Below, in pieces: positions 23,033 to 31,708 of a stretch of 58,779 nucleotides of DNA. The stretch is from contig CADBEB010000028.1 in NCBI GenBank assembly GCA_902793605.1, forward strand, positions 1-58,779, in the 5' to 3' direction. Under the pieces are notes generated by a model. That model searched no databases, was not told the origin of the DNA, and worked only from the letters and a program-made list of their open reading frames with translations. The stretch's first letter is position 1; each line of letters starts with the position of its first letter. Origin of the DNA: an uncultured Eubacteriales bacterium. GTDB lineage: Bacteria > Bacillota > Clostridia > Christensenellales > Aristaeellaceae. The translations under genes were made by a program, and so were the position numbers.

Positions 23033-24232
23033 ATGACCTATGATTTTGATACGATGCCTGAACGGCACGGGATGGATTCCATCGCCGTTGACTGGATCGG
23101 CAGACCGGATGCGCCTGCCGGCCCGAAGGAGGGCTTTTCCGCGATCCCGATGTGGGTGGCGGATATGAACTTTCCCACCTGCCCCGCCATTACCGATGCG
23201 ATCATCCGCCGCGCGCAGCATCCGCTCTTCGGGTATTTCCCGGTCTCGGAAGCCTGGTATGCTTCCATCCTCCGCTGGCAGCGGGAACGAAACGGCGTGG
23301 CTGATCTGTCCCCGCAGCACATCGGGTATGAGAACGGTGTGCTCGGCGGCGTGATCTCAGCGCTGAACGTGCTCTGCTCCCGCGGTGATACGGTTCTTCT
23401 GCAAAGCCCGACCTATATTGGTTTCACCCATGCGCTGGAAAACAACGGCTACCGGATCATCCTGAACCCCCTGAAGCGCGATGCGGACGGCGTCTGGCGC
23501 CTGGATTACGAGGATATGGAAAAGAAGATCCGGGAGCACCATATCCACGCCACGATCTTCTGCAACCCGCACAACCCCTGCGGACGTGTCTGGGAAAAGG
23601 AGGAGATCCTCCGCGCCATGGAGATTTTCGAAAAGCATCATGTCTGGGTTGTTTCGGACGAGATCTGGTCCGACCTGCTCCTGAACGGCCACCGCCATAC
23701 GCCGACCCAGTCCGTCAGTCCCTGGGCCCGTTCCCATACCGCCGCTTTCTACGCGCCGTCCAAAACCTTCAACCTGGCCGGCCTCGTGGGCAGTTATCAT
23801 ATCATCTACAACGACTGGCTGCGGGAGCGCCAGATGAAAGAAGCTTCCCTGTGCGAGTATAATTCCATGAACGTTTTGTCAATGCATGCGCTGATCGGCG
23901 CCTATACCGATACCGGCGCCGACTGGACTGCGCAGCTCTGCCGGGTGCTGTCGGAAAACGTCAATTTTGCGTATGATTTTATCATGGAGAACGCGGACGG
24001 CGTGACCCTGCAGAAACCGGAAGGCACCTACATGCTCTTCCTCCAGTGTGAGGACTGGTGCCGGAAACACGGAAAAACCATTGACGAGCTCCTGAAGCGG
24101 GGGACCGATGTCGGCATCGCCTGGCAGGACGGCCGGCTCTTCAACGATCCCTTCGGCATCCGGATGAATCTTGCCCTCCCCCGTCGCACGGTTGAGGAGG
24201 CCTTCCGCCGCCTGAAGGAGTACGTTTTCTGA
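23033..24232 (+). CDS. patB: MalY/PatB-type aminotransferase (cystathionine beta-lyase)
   Basis: A 399-aa PLP enzyme of fold type I. MTYDFDTMPERHGMDSIAVDW is the family start, IPMWVADMNFPTCPAI is the substrate-gate region, FCNPHNPCGRVW and VVSDEIWSDLL hold the Asn and Asp that contact PLP, and K244 in YAPSKTFNLAG forms the Schiff base. MalY/PatB proteins cleave cystathionine or cysteine to thiol, pyruvate and ammonia; some also act as regulators. Length is normal. The start has TGGAGG at 8 nt, and a strong terminator ends the unit, so it is a single-gene transcript. Confidence 0.93.
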   Translation: MTYDFDTMPERHGMDSIAVDWIGRPDAPAGPKEGFSAIPMWVADMNFPTCPAITDAIIRRAQHPLFGYFPVSEAWYASILRWQRERNGVADLSPQHIGYENGVLGGVISALNVLCSRGDTVLLQSPTYIGFTHALENNGYRIILNPLKRDADGVWRLDYEDMEKKIREHHIHATIFCNPHNPCGRVWEKEEILRAMEIFEKHHVWVVSDEIWSDLLLNGHRHTPTQSVSPWARSHTAAFYAPSKTFNLAGLVGSYHIIYNDWLRERQMKEASLCEYNSMNVLSMHALIGAYTDTGADWTAQLCRVLSENVNFAYDFIMENADGVTLQKPEGTYMLFLQCEDWCRKHGKTIDELLKRGTDVGIAWQDGRLFNDPFGIRMNLALPRRTVEEAFRRLKEYVF

Positions 24233-24260
24233 TCCGGCGCAAAAACCGGCGGAAAACAGG

Positions 24261-24295
24261 AACCGGCTGCCCGTTGCGGCAGCCGGTTCGTTTTT
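24261..24295 (+). terminator. Intrinsic terminator after patB
   Basis: AACCGGCTGCC (24261-24271) pairs perfectly with GGCAGCCGGTT (24278-24288), then CG and five T. Confidence 0.93.
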
Positions 24296-24309
24296 CTGTA
24301 TGATTCTGA

Positions 24310-24858
24310 TCATTCCACCGGGACGAAATCCATATCGCTCAGGAACGCGACGACGCGCTCGATATCTGCGTCGCTCAGTGTTCCCTGCTCTTCACCCGGG
24401 TAGAGGTGCATCTCGATCTCGTGTGCCTTATAGATCGTGTAAACATAGGCATCCTGCCCGCCGGGAACCGTCACGACCAGGAGCTGTGTACCTGCGGCGG
24501 TTTCCTTCATATCAAAAGTCAGCTCGCTGTATTCCTCATAGAAGGAATCCTTGATTGCCTGCAGGTCCTCTTCGGAAACGTCGTTCAGCTTTTCCGTATC
24601 CGCCCATTCATCGTTGAAGGCGATGTCCAGGCGCATCCGGGGCAGGGTCTTCTGAGTGGACAGGATGCTGGCGATGATCGCCATATCGTTCTGTTGGGAG
24701 ATAAAAAGCGAATAATCGTCCGGCAGGGCACTGTACTTGATGTCGAACGCCTTGTTTACCTTCAGGATACCCATGGATTCCTTTTCCGCTTCAGCCACGG
24801 CTGCCGCGCAGGCAAACAGCATCACAAGGCTCAAAACCAACGCGATGATTCTTTTCAT
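24310..24858 (-). CDS. Small exported protein of unknown function
   Basis: A 182-aa protein with a signal peptide (MKRIIALVLSLVMLFACAAAVAEA; the Cys is inside the hydrophobic core and a lipobox is not clear). The mature part is acidic with alternating strands and helices (LNDVSEEDLQAIKDSFYEEY, GTQLLVVTVPGGQDAYVYTI) and looks like one compact domain of about 150 residues. No family is recognised. ATG 24858 follows GAAGGAGG. It lies 33 bp after the SH3 protein gene in the same direction, and both have matching signal peptides, so they are likely expressed together at the cell surface. Confidence 0.75.
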   Translation of the reverse strand: MKRIIALVLSLVMLFACAAAVAEAEKESMGILKVNKAFDIKYSALPDDYSLFISQQNDMAIIASILSTQKTLPRMRLDIAFNDEWADTEKLNDVSEEDLQAIKDSFYEEYSELTFDMKETAAGTQLLVVTVPGGQDAYVYTIYKAHEIEMHLYPGEEQGTLSDADIERVVAFLSDMDFVPVE

Positions 24859-24891
24859 TACAAAGTCCTCCTTCAATTTTTCTCAGGTTGT

Positions 24892-25485
24892 TCACCGGTA
24901 CAGGAATTTGCTCATCGCAAATCCCGTGATCCCGGTGACCGGGTCCACCACCTGGGACCAGTCCCCCATCTCGGCAATCACCTGCATGGTACTGCCGTAG
25001 GCATAGGTCTGGATCAGCGCGCTGTCCGTGCTGGGTGCCCAGCGGACGTTGACGGAGCCGGTTCCGCGGGTGCCGCGCAGCGTAACCGTATACGGTGAAA
25101 CAAAGCGCGCCTTCTTGAAAATATTGTTCAGGGCGGAACCGCCGGAAGGAGACGGAGCGGGTTGCGGCTGCGGGCGCGGGGTCGGGCGGTACGGGCCGGG
25201 ATCGGTTCTCGACAGCAGGGAGGTCATCACATAGCCGGGAACGCTGCCCCATACCAGTTCGGACCAGCCGTTTCCAAGGTCGTGATCTACCGCGACCATC
25301 TCGCCGTAAGCAACGGAACCGATGCGTTCATATTCCTTGCCGGGGCCGCTCCTGACGTTCAGGGGTTTGCCGTTTGAACAGCAGGAATACGCTTCGTAGA
25401 TCGCGCCTGCGGTTGTCGGCAGGATGAACATGGTCATAACAAGCGTCAGGACAGCTACCAGTGCAACAATCCGTTTGGTCATCAT
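24892..25485 (-). CDS. Secreted protein with two bacterial SH3 domains
   Basis: A 197-aa protein. After a signal peptide (MMTKRIVALVAVLTLVMTMF, cut near TTAGA) comes an SH3b domain at about 35-90 (PLNVRSGPGKEYERIGSVAYGE), a Pro-rich linker (YRPTPRPQPQPAPSPSGG), and a second SH3b-like domain at about 125-197 (GSVNVRWAPSTDSALIQTYAYG). Bacterial SH3 domains bind peptidoglycan peptides or metal. No catalytic domain is attached. The ribosome binding site AAGGAGG and the double ATG support the start; ATG 25482 is equally possible. Confidence 0.88.
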   Translation of the reverse strand: MMTKRIVALVAVLTLVMTMFILPTTAGAIYEAYSCCSNGKPLNVRSGPGKEYERIGSVAYGEMVAVDHDLGNGWSELVWGSVPGYVMTSLLSRTDPGPYRPTPRPQPQPAPSPSGGSALNNIFKKARFVSPYTVTLRGTRGTGSVNVRWAPSTDSALIQTYAYGSTMQVIAEMGDWSQVVDPVTGITGFAMSKFLYR

Positions 25486-25636
25486 CTGTGACCTCCTTTT
25501 TACTTTCTTTGCATGGATTTTACCACACATTCATATAACGCACAACCGTTCGGTCTCGTTCCCGGAACAAGGGCACGTTCCCAACGTCAGGCCCCCGCCT
25601 TTCCGGATCCCTGACTGACCGATCCCGGCAGGTCTT

Positions 25637-26353
25637 TCAGGGCACTGTCTGCCGGTACCCCTCTTTTGCGCTTTCCGCGGGGGCCTTCTGCACGAGCAGG
25701 ACCTCCGACAGGCAGGCGGTATTCGGTTTTGATTTTCCCTTATAAAACGACTGGAAATAGATCAGCACGTCGCCGACGCCTTCCAGACGGCCCGTATCCA
25801 GTTTCTGCCAGTCCCGGCTGCTGTCGTCCGACAGGGTGAACTTCACCTGGTCGGATTCCTTTTCATCATAGCTGAAGACCACCACGATGTCTTTCACCCG
25901 GGCGTATAGCGGATACTGGTCCTTTCCTTTGCTGTTGTCCGCCTGGAATCCATTCCTGATCCAGATCTCATCGATCGTTGATTCCTCAATGATCATGCCG
26001 AGCCAGACCTTGTCCCTGTCCGCATTCTTCGTGGAAAACATCCAGCAGGTCGACGCATCCAGATCCAGGACCTTTGCCGGTTCATAAAGGTACTTGTCCT
26101 TTTTCCCGGCGACAAAGTCAGAGCCGTCGATCCGTTGCACATCCACCGATACCCGGTCCGTTTCGCCGGGGATCCGGGTGAGGTTGTCGTTCCCGTCCGA
26201 TACCGGCCGCGCCGCGCCGCAGTTGGTGCAGAAGTTCTGCCGGTTGCCGCCGCGCAGGCATACCGGACAAATCCAGTACTCCTCCTCTGCCGCGGCCGCC
26301 AGCGGGAACAGCAGGAGCAGTGTGAGAAATACGCCAAGAATTCTCCGTTTCAT
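25637..26353 (-). CDS. Exported zinc-ribbon protein with NADase-type glycan-binding-like domain
   Basis: A 238-aa protein. A signal peptide (MKRRILGVFLTLLLLFPLAAAA) is followed directly by a zinc ribbon (WICPVCLRGGNRQNFCTNCG, C-x2-C and C-x2-C), then a discoidin-like beta domain (VLDLDASTCWMFSTK, IDEIWIRNGFQ, YARVKDIVVVFS) of the kind attached to NADase-type glycan-binding proteins. Zinc ribbons are rare outside the membrane, so the N-terminal hydrophobic stretch might be an anchor. ATG 26377 is an alternative start with its own AAAGGA; 26353 gives the better signal peptide. It follows the radical SAM gene by 84 bp. Confidence 0.75.
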   Translation of the reverse strand: MKRRILGVFLTLLLLFPLAAAAEEEYWICPVCLRGGNRQNFCTNCGAARPVSDGNDNLTRIPGETDRVSVDVQRIDGSDFVAGKKDKYLYEPAKVLDLDASTCWMFSTKNADRDKVWLGMIIEESTIDEIWIRNGFQADNSKGKDQYPLYARVKDIVVVFSYDEKESDQVKFTLSDDSSRDWQKLDTGRLEGVGDVLIYFQSFYKGKSKPNTACLSEVLLVQKAPAESAKEGYRQTVP

Positions 26354-26437
26354 CGTCAGCCTGTCCTTCCTTTTCATATCCGGCAGTTCCTTTCGGAATG
26401 ACCGCTTTGCACATCACGGCCTGGCCGGGCCTGCGGC

Positions 26438-27304
26438 TCAGCAGTTTCCGGGATAGACATACAGCAGGTTCTTTTCTGCCGCCTTCACCAGGGAATACAC
26501 CTTCCGCACGTCTGTCGGGCGTTTCTCCGCCATTCGATACCGGGGGAAGAACCGTGAAATGTGCAGCGGGATCTCCCGTCCCTGCCTGCCGCCCGATACA
26601 TCCTGCAGTCCGGCGACCCATTCGCTGAGGCGGAGCATCTCCTCCTCGCTGTCGTTCTCTCCGGGGACGACGAGCGTGGTCAGTTCCACATGGCACCGCT
26701 TCACGGCTTCCCGGATGAACGCCATCACCATTTGCCTGTCCCCGCCGAGGACCTCCCGGTAGTACCGGTCCGTAAACCCTTTCAGGTCGATGTTCATCGC
26801 GTCGATGTACGGGGCGAGCTGTTCCAGGATTCCGGTCTCAGCGCAGCCGTTCGTCACCAGCACGTTGAGCATTCCCCGCTCGTGAACGAGCCGGGCCGTA
26901 TCCCGCACATATTCCCAGCAGACTAGCGGTTCGTTGTAGGTGAAGGCCAGGCCGATATTGCCCGCCTGCCGGTAATGCGCCGCCAGTTCCGCCAGCATAT
27001 AGGGCGGCATCTCCTCCGTCCGGACCGGAAACCCGTTCTCCCCGTCCGCCTGGGCGATCTCATGGTTCTGGCAGAAAGGGCAGCGGAGATTGCACCCGAG
27101 TCCGCCCGCGGACAGGACCATGCTGCCCGGATGGAAGCGTGCCAGCGGTTTCTTTTCGATCGGATCCAGGGCCAGCGAGGAGACCCGGCCGTAGAAGACC
27201 GGCCGGACACAGCCGCCGGAGGCCGTCCTCGCGCCGCAGGGCCCGGTCTGCCCTTCCTGCAGTTCGCAGTGCCTGAAACATACTTCACAACGTGCCATCT
27301 TCAT
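26438..27304 (-). CDS. amrS: AmmeMemoRadiSam system radical SAM enzyme
   Basis: A 288-aa radical SAM protein of the PflA-like type. An N-terminal Cys-rich segment (CEVCFRHCELQEGQTGPCGAR) precedes the 4Fe-4S site CNLRCPFCQNHEIAQ (C-x3-C-x2-C). LAFTYNEPLVCWEY and MNIDLKGFTDRYYREVLGG are the usual SAM-binding strands of this group. Members modify an unknown substrate; they are named for co-occurrence with AMMECR1 and Memo, and that is what follows here: the fused Memo-AMMECR1 gene lies just upstream, stop to start 8 bp apart. Ribosome binding site is weak (GGCGGG), so translation is probably coupled. Confidence 0.93.
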   Translation of the reverse strand: MKMARCEVCFRHCELQEGQTGPCGARTASGGCVRPVFYGRVSSLALDPIEKKPLARFHPGSMVLSAGGLGCNLRCPFCQNHEIAQADGENGFPVRTEEMPPYMLAELAAHYRQAGNIGLAFTYNEPLVCWEYVRDTARLVHERGMLNVLVTNGCAETGILEQLAPYIDAMNIDLKGFTDRYYREVLGGDRQMVMAFIREAVKRCHVELTTLVVPGENDSEEEMLRLSEWVAGLQDVSGGRQGREIPLHISRFFPRYRMAEKRPTDVRKVYSLVKAAEKNLLYVYPGNC

Positions 27305-27312
27305 CCCGCCTG

Positions 27313-28698
27313 TCAGACATGCCGTACCACCTCAAAACGCTCCAGGGTGATCGGATCCTGCTCCCGGATCCCGGCCTTCCGCCTGGCGATATCCACCTGT
27401 TCGTCCACCGTGTCCACGCCGTCCAGATCCGGCAGCAGCAGGCCGCGCCGAGATCCGCTGCTGACGATTACCCCGTATCTCTTCACGTCCAGTTCCTCCT
27501 TGCTGCCGATCGGTTTCGGAGTCGACAGGACATCCACGTTGATTTCCAGCCATTTCAGCTCCTCCGGGCCGATCGGGTCAAACCGCGGGTCGCGGGTGGA
27601 CGCACTCACCGCGTTGGAGATGATCTCCTTCGCGATGCATTCCCGGGTTGGCAGGAAGGTTCCGATGCATCCCCGCAGTTTCCCGTCCTTATGAATGGAA
27701 ACAAAAACGCCCGCGCGGTTCTGCTTCATCTCCGCCGTCGCCCAATCCGGCACGCCCGGCGTTTTCCGGTCCAGCACCCAGCTTTCCACGGTCTCTCGTG
27801 CCAGCCGGACATACGGATCCTCCCGTTCCCGCCGCTGCCGGAGTTTTTCCTCCTGTTCCGCCCGGTAACGTTCCAGGAACCGCCTCTCCCCGTTCGGTTC
27901 CGTCGGGCGGAAGGAGCAGATCCCGTATCCGACACCGGTCACATCCTCATGGGTGTACACTTTTGCTTCAACATTCATGCCGTCCAGTGCACCGGCCATG
28001 ATCAGGAACGAGCGGTGGCCGCACTCGGCTGCCTTGTCAAGGAAGCTTTCTTCGAAAGTCAGCATCTCCCCGAACGCCGCCCTTCCGGCGGCGTCCATGA
28101 TTCGCCGGTCGTACTCCGGTCCTTCCTCCGCGAATCCGTAGGGACCGTATTCCTGCAGTTTGTGCGACAGGTCGCCGCTGGCGATCAGCACCGCCTTCCG
28201 TCCGGTCTGTTCCACAGCCTGCCGGATGATCTGTCCGAATTCATAATGCTCCGCATTGGAAAGTCCGGAAAGTCCAACCCGGACCAGTCGGAACCCCGTA
28301 TACTGCTGCTTGACGAAATACAGCGGCACCATAGTTCCATGGTCCAGGCGCCGATCCCGTTCACCGAGCGTTCCGGCCGGGAAATCCTTTCCCTTCGCAA
28401 GCGCACAGATCGCCTTCACCAGTTCGGTGTCGTACTTCTCCGCAAAGCGCACCTCCGGCGCCCGGAATCTGCCGAAGTCGCCTGTCGCCTCTTCCCCCGG
28501 TGAAATGTGGAAATAATCTGCATACAGCACGGCATGCGGGCTCGTGACGATGATCGTCTCCGGCCGGATCCCGGCGATCCCGGCAGCGACAGCCTCATAC
28601 GCCCGGATGGTCTTCGTGATCTGTTTTTCGCTGCCCCTCCCCACCTGCGGAATGATCATCGGGGGATGCGGGACCATGTAAGCGGCAACGATCGGCAT
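27313..28698 (-). CDS. Fused Memo-AMMECR1 protein (AmmeMemoRadiSam A and B)
   Basis: A 461-aa protein. Residues 1-270 are a Memo/class III extradiol-dioxygenase-like domain: VPHPPMIIPQVGRG, IIVTSPHAVLYADYFHIS, LDHGTMVPLYFV and VLIASGDLSHKLQ supply the His and Asp cluster. Residues about 290-461 are an AMMECR1 domain: GVFVSIHKDGKLRGCIGTF (the LRGCIGT hallmark), IISNAVSASTRDPRF, and GLLLPDLDGVDTVDEQVDIA. Substrate and reaction are unknown. Start ATG 28698 follows GGAGGG. Fusion and adjacency with the radical SAM gene support a single three-part system. Confidence 0.93.
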   Translation of the reverse strand: MPIVAAYMVPHPPMIIPQVGRGSEKQITKTIRAYEAVAAGIAGIRPETIIVTSPHAVLYADYFHISPGEEATGDFGRFRAPEVRFAEKYDTELVKAICALAKGKDFPAGTLGERDRRLDHGTMVPLYFVKQQYTGFRLVRVGLSGLSNAEHYEFGQIIRQAVEQTGRKAVLIASGDLSHKLQEYGPYGFAEEGPEYDRRIMDAAGRAAFGEMLTFEESFLDKAAECGHRSFLIMAGALDGMNVEAKVYTHEDVTGVGYGICSFRPTEPNGERRFLERYRAEQEEKLRQRREREDPYVRLARETVESWVLDRKTPGVPDWATAEMKQNRAGVFVSIHKDGKLRGCIGTFLPTRECIAKEIISNAVSASTRDPRFDPIGPEELKWLEINVDVLSTPKPIGSKEELDVKRYGVIVSSGSRRGLLLPDLDGVDTVDEQVDIARRKAGIREQDPITLERFEVVRHV

Positions 28699-28780
28699 GG
28701 TTATCCCTCCTCATTATAAGCAGCAGACCGCCCCTTCGGAAGCGGCCGTTGCCGCATCCTGCCAGGGCAGTCCGAAGGAT

Positions 28781-29614
28781 CTACAGGATCGTTTCGATCA
28801 CGCATCCGACGCCGTCCGCGTCATTGTCCGGGGCGATCCGGTCAGCGGCGTCAAGCACCCCCTGCACGCCGTTCTCCATCGCCACGCCTGTCCCGGCGAT
28901 CCGGATCATGCTCAGGTCGTTGGAGCCGTCACCGAAGGCCATCGCTTCTTCCGTTCCGATCCCCAGGTAGCGGCACAGCGCCTGCAGCGCTGCGCCTTTG
29001 TTCGCCTGCGCGCCGTTGATCTCCACGTTACGGGCTACTGAGGACGATACCGCCAGTTCGGGAAAACGCGCGGCGGTCTTCTCCAGGACGAGCGCCTGCG
29101 CTTCCGTGGTTTCGCAGAACGCCTGGAGTTTCTGGACCGGCCGCCCGGCGGCGCGGAGATGCTCCTTCAGGTCAGGCACCGGCTTTCGCAGCGTCCGGAT
29201 CATCCGGAGATAGATCGGGCTGGGTGCGTAGCGGTCCGCCTTTTCCCACATTTCCGCTGTCATGTATCCCCGGTCGTCCTGGTAGCAGTCGTAGATCGCG
29301 GGGAACCCGTCCAGCCAGTCCAGCACGTCGATCGCCTTATCCGGCGGGATCTCCGCGCGGTACAGGATCCGGTCCTCTTCCCGGTCATAGACGGTCGCCC
29401 CGTTCGCCAGGATCAGGTAGCGAATAAAGGGGAGCGCCTTGATCTCGTCCGGAACACCGGCATAGATTCGGCCGGTGGCCGGCACGATGGCAATCCCCGC
29501 TTCCGCGGCCTTTTCCATTGCGGACCGGTTCCGCTCCGTCAGACGCTTGTCCGTCGTCAGGAGCGTTCCGTCCAGGTCCATGGCGATCAGCCGGATATCA
29601 AATCGTGTTTTCAT
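28781..29614 (-). CDS. HAD-superfamily Cof-type phosphatase
   Basis: A 277-aa class IIB HAD hydrolase. Motif I is IAMDLDGTLLTTDKRLTERN, motif II VPATGR, the Lys of motif III falls near NKGAALQALCRYLGI, and motif IV is AFGDGSNDLSMIRIAGTGVAM. These enzymes dephosphorylate sugar phosphates, FMN or similar. The start ATG 29614 overlaps the last 17 bp of the enzyme I gene, with GAGGA upstream, so it is translationally coupled to the PTS operon and probably handles a phosphorylated sugar made there. Confidence 0.92.
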   Translation of the reverse strand: MKTRFDIRLIAMDLDGTLLTTDKRLTERNRSAMEKAAEAGIAIVPATGRIYAGVPDEIKALPFIRYLILANGATVYDREEDRILYRAEIPPDKAIDVLDWLDGFPAIYDCYQDDRGYMTAEMWEKADRYAPSPIYLRMIRTLRKPVPDLKEHLRAAGRPVQKLQAFCETTEAQALVLEKTAARFPELAVSSSVARNVEINGAQANKGAALQALCRYLGIGTEEAMAFGDGSNDLSMIRIAGTGVAMENGVQGVLDAADRIAPDNDADGVGCVIETIL

Positions 29615-31277
29615 CACTCAGCAAGTCCTCAAGAATCTTCTGTTTCACATCAAAGATTGTGGTCTCCCGGATCTTCTGCCGCAGCGGCAGTACCGAGTGC
29701 GGAGACACCGAGAGTTCGTCGATGCCGATGGCCAGGAAAGTCTCCGTCAGGCTCAGGTCCACGCCGAGCTCGCCGCAGATCCCGACCCATATGCCATTCC
29801 TGTGCGCATTGTCGCATACCATTTTCAGTGCGCGGAGCACCGCGGGATGATGGGGGTTGTAGAATCGTCCCAGGTCGGCGTTCTGCCGGTCGCAGGCCAG
29901 CATATACTGGGTCAGGTCGTTCGTGCCGCAGGAGAAGAAGTCCACTTCCTTCGCCAGCCGGTCGCTCATCAGCACGGCCGCGGGTGTTTCGATCATGATG
30001 CCGATCTCGACGTGATCGCTGAAGGGAATGCCTTCCTTCGTCAACTCCTCCTTCACACGCTCGCACATCTTCCTGGCTTCCTTTACTTCCCACACGCTCG
30101 TAACCATCGGGAACATGATGCCCAGCTTGCCGAACGCGGAAGCCCGGAACAGCGCACGCAGCTGCGTATGGAAGATCTCGGGCCGGTTCAGGCAGATGCG
30201 CAGCGCACGGTTGCCCATGGCCGGGTTCTCTTCCTTCGGCAAATCGAAATAACCGATCTGCTTGTCTGCGCCAATGTCCAGCGTCCGGATCACGACTTCC
30301 TTCCCGCCCATATCGCTCAGCGCCTTCTTATAGGCCTCGAACTGGTAATCCTCCGTGGGATAGTCGTCGCAATTCAGGTACAGAAATTCACTCCGGAACA
30401 GGCCGACGCCGCCGGCGTCGTTTGCGAGCACTGCCGGAACATCGTCCGGGGAACCGATGTTGCAGTAGACCCGGATCGACTGGCCGTCCTTCGTCTCGTT
30501 CGGCTGACCCTTCAGCTGCTCGAGCAACTCCCGCATCTTCTTCTGCTCTTCCATCTTCCTGAGCAGGCAGCTGCGCGCGTCCTCATCCGCGTCGATCACA
30601 ACGTTGCCCGTGCTGCCGTCGATGATGACCTCCCTGCCTTCATATTCCGGTTTCAGCTGGTCGCCGACGCCGATAATGGCCGGAATGCCCATCGTCCGGG
30701 CCAGGATCGCCGTATGGCCGGAGTCCGATCCGCCTTCGGTCACGAAGCCGAGAATCCTGCTCTTGTCCAGCTGAACCGTTTCACTGGGTGACAGGTCGTC
30801 CGCCGCGAGGATCACAGGGACCGGCGAATCGATCCCGCCCCGGACCACGCCGGTCAGCGCCGAGATGATCCGGTCGGATACGTCCTTGACATCCGCCGCG
30901 CGTGCCTGGAAATAAGCGTCTTCCATTGCCGCGAACCTCGCGGCGAACTGTGCGGCCGTATCGGTCACGGCTGCCTCCGCGTTCAGTTTTTTGTCCCGGA
31001 TGGCGGTCTGGATGGCTTCCTCGTATTCCATGTCCTCCGCCATCATCTGATGGGTCTCAAACAGCAGTGCTGCCTCATCGCCGGCTTCCTCCCTGGCCTT
31101 TTCCGCCAGTTCGCCCAGCTGTTCGATCGCCTTGGTCTGGGCTGCCTTGAAGCGGTCCCATTCCGCGTCGACATCCTCCACCTCATACCGGCGGATCGTT
31201 GACTTCGCCCGCTGATAACAGTACAGGGGCCCGATCGCCACGCCGCCGGATACGCCTTTTCCTTGAACAGATATCAT
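29598..31277 (-). CDS. ptsI: PTS enzyme I (phosphoenolpyruvate-protein phosphotransferase)
   Basis: A 559-aa protein, near the usual 570. The phospho-His domain contains TEGGSDSGHTAILAR; H188 aligns with the active His, and the residue before it is Gly where Ser is usual (SHTAI). The C-terminal TIM barrel has NDAGGVGLFRSEFLYL, TLDIGADKQIGYF, GIMIETPAAV, FSCGTNDLTQYML and the active Cys in GICGELGVD. It passes phosphate from PEP to HPr. AGGAAG precedes ATG 31277. It lies 125 bp after ptsH, with a hairpin and a repeat in the gap, suggesting regulated read-through. Confidence 0.95.
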   Translation of the reverse strand: MISVQGKGVSGGVAIGPLYCYQRAKSTIRRYEVEDVDAEWDRFKAAQTKAIEQLGELAEKAREEAGDEAALLFETHQMMAEDMEYEEAIQTAIRDKKLNAEAAVTDTAAQFAARFAAMEDAYFQARAADVKDVSDRIISALTGVVRGGIDSPVPVILAADDLSPSETVQLDKSRILGFVTEGGSDSGHTAILARTMGIPAIIGVGDQLKPEYEGREVIIDGSTGNVVIDADEDARSCLLRKMEEQKKMRELLEQLKGQPNETKDGQSIRVYCNIGSPDDVPAVLANDAGGVGLFRSEFLYLNCDDYPTEDYQFEAYKKALSDMGGKEVVIRTLDIGADKQIGYFDLPKEENPAMGNRALRICLNRPEIFHTQLRALFRASAFGKLGIMFPMVTSVWEVKEARKMCERVKEELTKEGIPFSDHVEIGIMIETPAAVLMSDRLAKEVDFFSCGTNDLTQYMLACDRQNADLGRFYNPHHPAVLRALKMVCDNAHRNGIWVGICGELGVDLSLTETFLAIGIDELSVSPHSVLPLRQKIRETTIFDVKQKILEDLLSDENTI

Positions 31278-31304
31278 ACCAATAATCTTCCTGACCGAAG
31301 GTCC

Positions 31305-31322
31305 GGGGCGATCGGAATGCCC
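31305..31322. repeat. Dispersed hairpin repeat (GGGCGATCGGAAWGCCC family), copy 1
   Basis: GGGGCGATCGGAATGCCC between ptsH and ptsI; a close copy is at 49488-49505 between moxR and DUF58. Both are followed by a CCGCAG-containing second arm. A half copy (GATCGGAATGCCCC) is at 32370. Confidence 0.5.
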
Positions 31323-31364
31323 TGGTCTCGTCCGCAGACGCGAAACCTTCTTGATTCATCAAGA

Positions 31365-31394
31365 GACAAACGGCTGCACAGGCAGCCGTTTGTC
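31365..31394 (-). terminator. Perfect 13-bp stem-loop between ptsH and ptsI
   Basis: GACAAACGGCTGC (31365-31377) and GCAGCCGTTTGTC (31382-31394) with a 4-nt loop, 8 bp past the ptsH stop; on the minus strand TCTCTTG follows, a weak T-tract. A second hairpin CTTGAT/ATCAAG follows. Likely a partial terminator or processing site that sets the HPr to enzyme I ratio. Confidence 0.65.
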
Positions 31395-31402
31395 AGATAA
31401 AC

Positions 31403-31660
31403 TTACAGATTGGCCTTGAAGAACTCCTCGATCGCAGCCGCCGCAGTATCCTCATCAGCACCTTCGACCGTCACCTCCACGGTGTCGCCCTGCTTGATAC
31501 CCATGCCCATCAGGGCCATCAGCTTCAGCGCGTTGACGGATTTCCCGCCCTTGATCACGGTGACCGTGGATGCATACTTCTTGACCTCCCTCACCAGGAT
31601 TCCGGCAGGACGGGCGTGAATGCCAACAGGATCGGTGATCGTATACTCAAAAGATTTCAT
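31403..31660 (-). CDS. ptsH: Phosphocarrier protein HPr lacking the regulatory serine
   Basis: An 85-aa HPr. The phosphate-carrying H15 is in VGIHARPAG. It aligns without gaps to Bacillus HPr around GKSVNALKLMALMGMGI, and the position of regulatory Ser46 is Lys46. It therefore should carry phosphate for sugar import but not be a substrate of HPr kinase, unless another Ser is used. AAGGAGG precedes ATG 31660. Upstream is IIA-Glc (48 bp), downstream enzyme I, so this is the general PTS core of the cell or a dedicated set. Confidence 0.95.
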   Translation of the reverse strand: MKSFEYTITDPVGIHARPAGILVREVKKYASTVTVIKGGKSVNALKLMALMGMGIKQGDTVEVTVEGADEDTAAAAIEEFFKANL

Positions 31661-31708
31661 GGAGTTTCCTCCTTCTGTTTCGTCTGCCCTTGAGGATCGG
31701 TCCTTGGG

